The notes under the pieces: generated by a model
What the model saw: only the letters and a program-made list of their open reading frames with translations
What the model was told of the DNA's origin: nothing
The model's database searches: none
NCBI GenBank assembly: GCA_003218935.1
Contig: QHPA01000365.1
Span: forward strand, 1-6,243
Reading direction: 5' to 3'
DNA from: Verrucomicrobiota bacterium
GTDB lineage: Bacteria; Verrucomicrobiota; Verrucomicrobiia; Limisphaerales; AV2
DNA length: 6,243 nucleotides
Shown here: positions 5,263 through 6,243 of the stretch, piece after piece
Layout: each line of letters begins with the position of its first letter
Numbering within the stretch: position 1 is the stretch's first letter
Position numbers and translations under genes: made by a program

Positions 5263-5582
5263 AGTCTGCTGGAACTTGCCAGACCGGGATCGATTCGTTC
5301 CTGGCTGAAGGAAGTTGGAGCCTCCTACTCCGAAAATGGGATTGGAGGAAACGCTCGCCCTCACCCCGGCCCTCTCCCCCAGGAGAGGGGGAAGCACGCA
5401 CAGTTCCCGGAATTTTCACGCCCTTTGGTGTGGAATTGCTTCATGGGGACTAACGTCGGCTGCTACAGTTTAGGGGGTCAATGCGCGAAATTTTTCAGGG
5501 AATTTCTCCACAGGGGAGAGGGCCGGGGTGGAAAGAAAATGTGGCCCATCCAACGGTCCATGAGTCTCTCCCGGAAATGATA
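5263..5582. other. Convergent intergenic region carrying an inverted-repeat element
   Basis: There are 320 bases between the stop codons of two convergent genes. No protein is supported here. Besides the 5362-5530 element it has an imperfect CCTCC/GGAGG hairpin (5321-5347). No stem followed by a T-run was found, so transcription from both sides may end within the GC-rich repeats. Confidence 0.5.
5362..5530. repeat. MITE-like element bounded by a perfect 18-bp inverted repeat
   Basis: CACCCCGGCCCTCTCCCC (5362-5379) is the exact reverse complement of 5513-5530, with 133 bp between the arms. The left arm can also fold locally, CCCTCTC (5370-5376) pairing with GAGAGGG (5383-5389). Motifs of the type CACCCCGGCCCTCTCCC are familiar as intergenic repeats in many bacterial genomes. 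The interior has no open frame of note, so this is either a small non-autonomous element or two inverted copies of a REP-type unit. Its place between convergent genes would let it act as a two-way transcription barrier. Confidence 0.7.
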
Positions 5583-6243
5583 TCAGTCTTTTTCGGGCGC
5601 CAACGTATTCACATATTCCCGCCAGAGATTGATCTCGACATACAGCTCGAAGAACACCTGCGGTCGCAATTGGAAGTACCCGGCCATGAGGTGGGTCTTC
5701 TCCGGTCGTTCATCAAACGCCGCCTGGAATTCAGCCGACACGATCATGATCGGCGCAAACGGTTCGGGAGGGATTTCATTCCAAAAGCCGACATGCTGTT
5801 TCTTAAAACGCCTCAAATACCAGGGCAGCGGCCAGTAGTCGTTTCCGGGCGCCATCACTTTGACAACCGTGTCGTGACCTTGCGGCGAAACGCGCGCCAG
5901 CGCCTCAACCTTGTCCACCAGCTTCAAAATGTCAGGCGAGGTCTGCGCATAGACGTACGGGTTAAACTGACTGGCGCAGCAGGGAAAACTGGCGCGCCAC
6001 GCCTGCCAGCCAAGGTGCGCCGACCCGGCGAGCAGGAAAATACCGGCCGTCCATTTCAACGAGCGAGGCTGGCACGCGCGCAGGAGCGCCGCCGCACCGA
6101 CACCCGCGAGCAAAATCATGCCGTGAAGAAAGCCCAGCAGACACCACGGCGTCTTGTAGGGGAGCACCGTGTAGATCAGCGTCAGGCCGGCGGTGTAAAA
6201 GGCAATGATCCGCATAAAGGTGACGTTGCCTTGACATTGCCAG
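5583..6243 (-). CDS. TIGR03663/Agl23-like membrane glycosyltransferase-family protein (C-terminal part)
   Basis: The frame is open from the right edge to its TGA (complement of 5583-5585), leaving 219 visible residues; the start is outside the window. The visible part begins inside the membrane domain: FMRIIAFYTAGLTLIYTVLP, then YKTPWCLLGFLHGM, a motif I associate with the TIGR03663 family, and further hydrophobic helices up to about residue 80. A soluble C-terminal domain follows with VKVMAPGNDYWPLPWYLRRF and ends in LWREYVNTLAPEKD. Members resemble PMT/ArnT-type glycosyltransferases, which use polyprenyl-phosphate sugars at the membrane. The archaeal member Agl23 is described as flippase-associated; in bacteria the role is not established. 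ATG at the complement of 6215-6213 is internal, as the frame continues upstream with WQCQGNVTF. The gene converges with the cytochrome gene and shows no obvious functional tie to it. Confidence 0.8.
   Translation of the reverse strand, partial: WQCQGNVTFMRIIAFYTAGLTLIYTVLPYKTPWCLLGFLHGMILLAGVGAAALLRACQPRSLKWTAGIFLLAGSAHLGWQAWRASFPCCASQFNPYVYAQTSPDILKLVDKVEALARVSPQGHDTVVKVMAPGNDYWPLPWYLRRFKKQHVGFWNEIPPEPFAPIMIVSAEFQAAFDERPEKTHLMAGYFQLRPQVFFELYVEINLWREYVNTLAPEKD

Overview
The window looks like chromosomal DNA from a free-living Gram-negative bacterium, most likely a member of the Verrucomicrobiota of the Pedosphaera/Limisphaera type. This is inferred from the GC-rich coding style, the short stand-alone LytTR regulators, a DUF1111-type di-heme cytochrome, a TIGR03663-like membrane protein, and several palindromic or inverted repeats between genes. 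No rRNA, tRNA, CRISPR array, transposase or phage gene was found.

Layout, left to right. Positions 2-247 hold the C-terminus of a MacB/FtsX-type ABC transporter permease. A well-formed imperfect palindrome (321-408) separates it from a second, complete permease of the same class (422-1705). The two permeases are probably subunits or paralogues of one export or efflux system whose ATPase lies outside the window. A stretch of 444 bases without a convincing gene (1706-2149) carries a pair of ACCCTA-type direct repeats. It is followed by a possible 30-codon leader ORF that overlaps, as ATGA, the start of a LytTR DNA-binding protein (2239-2847). That protein's C-terminus has been replaced by unrelated sequence running into a partial copy of the 321-408 repeat. 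After about 590 bases without a convincing gene comes a second LytTR protein (3441-3866), intact at its C-terminus and roughly 90 % identical in DNA to the first. Both lack a receiver domain.

Downstream of the intact LytTR gene are three copies of TTCATC spaced exactly 21 bp apart (3901, 3922, 3943). Direct repeats about two helical turns apart are the usual architecture of LytTR operators. They lie about 105 bp before a secreted di-heme c-type cytochrome of the DHOR/DUF1111 family (4057-5262). The simplest reading is a small local circuit in which the LytTR protein(s) control the cytochrome gene, themselves, or both. This is inference and no binding is shown. The cytochrome gene converges on a partial gene on the minus strand (5583-6243) for a polytopic membrane protein of the TIGR03663/Agl23 glycosyltransferase-like family. 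Between them lies a 169-bp segment bounded by a perfect 18-bp inverted repeat.

Main points for follow-up: the 21-bp phased repeats beside a LytTR gene, the duplicated and decaying LytTR pair, the dispersed palindrome, and the inverted-repeat element between the convergent genes.
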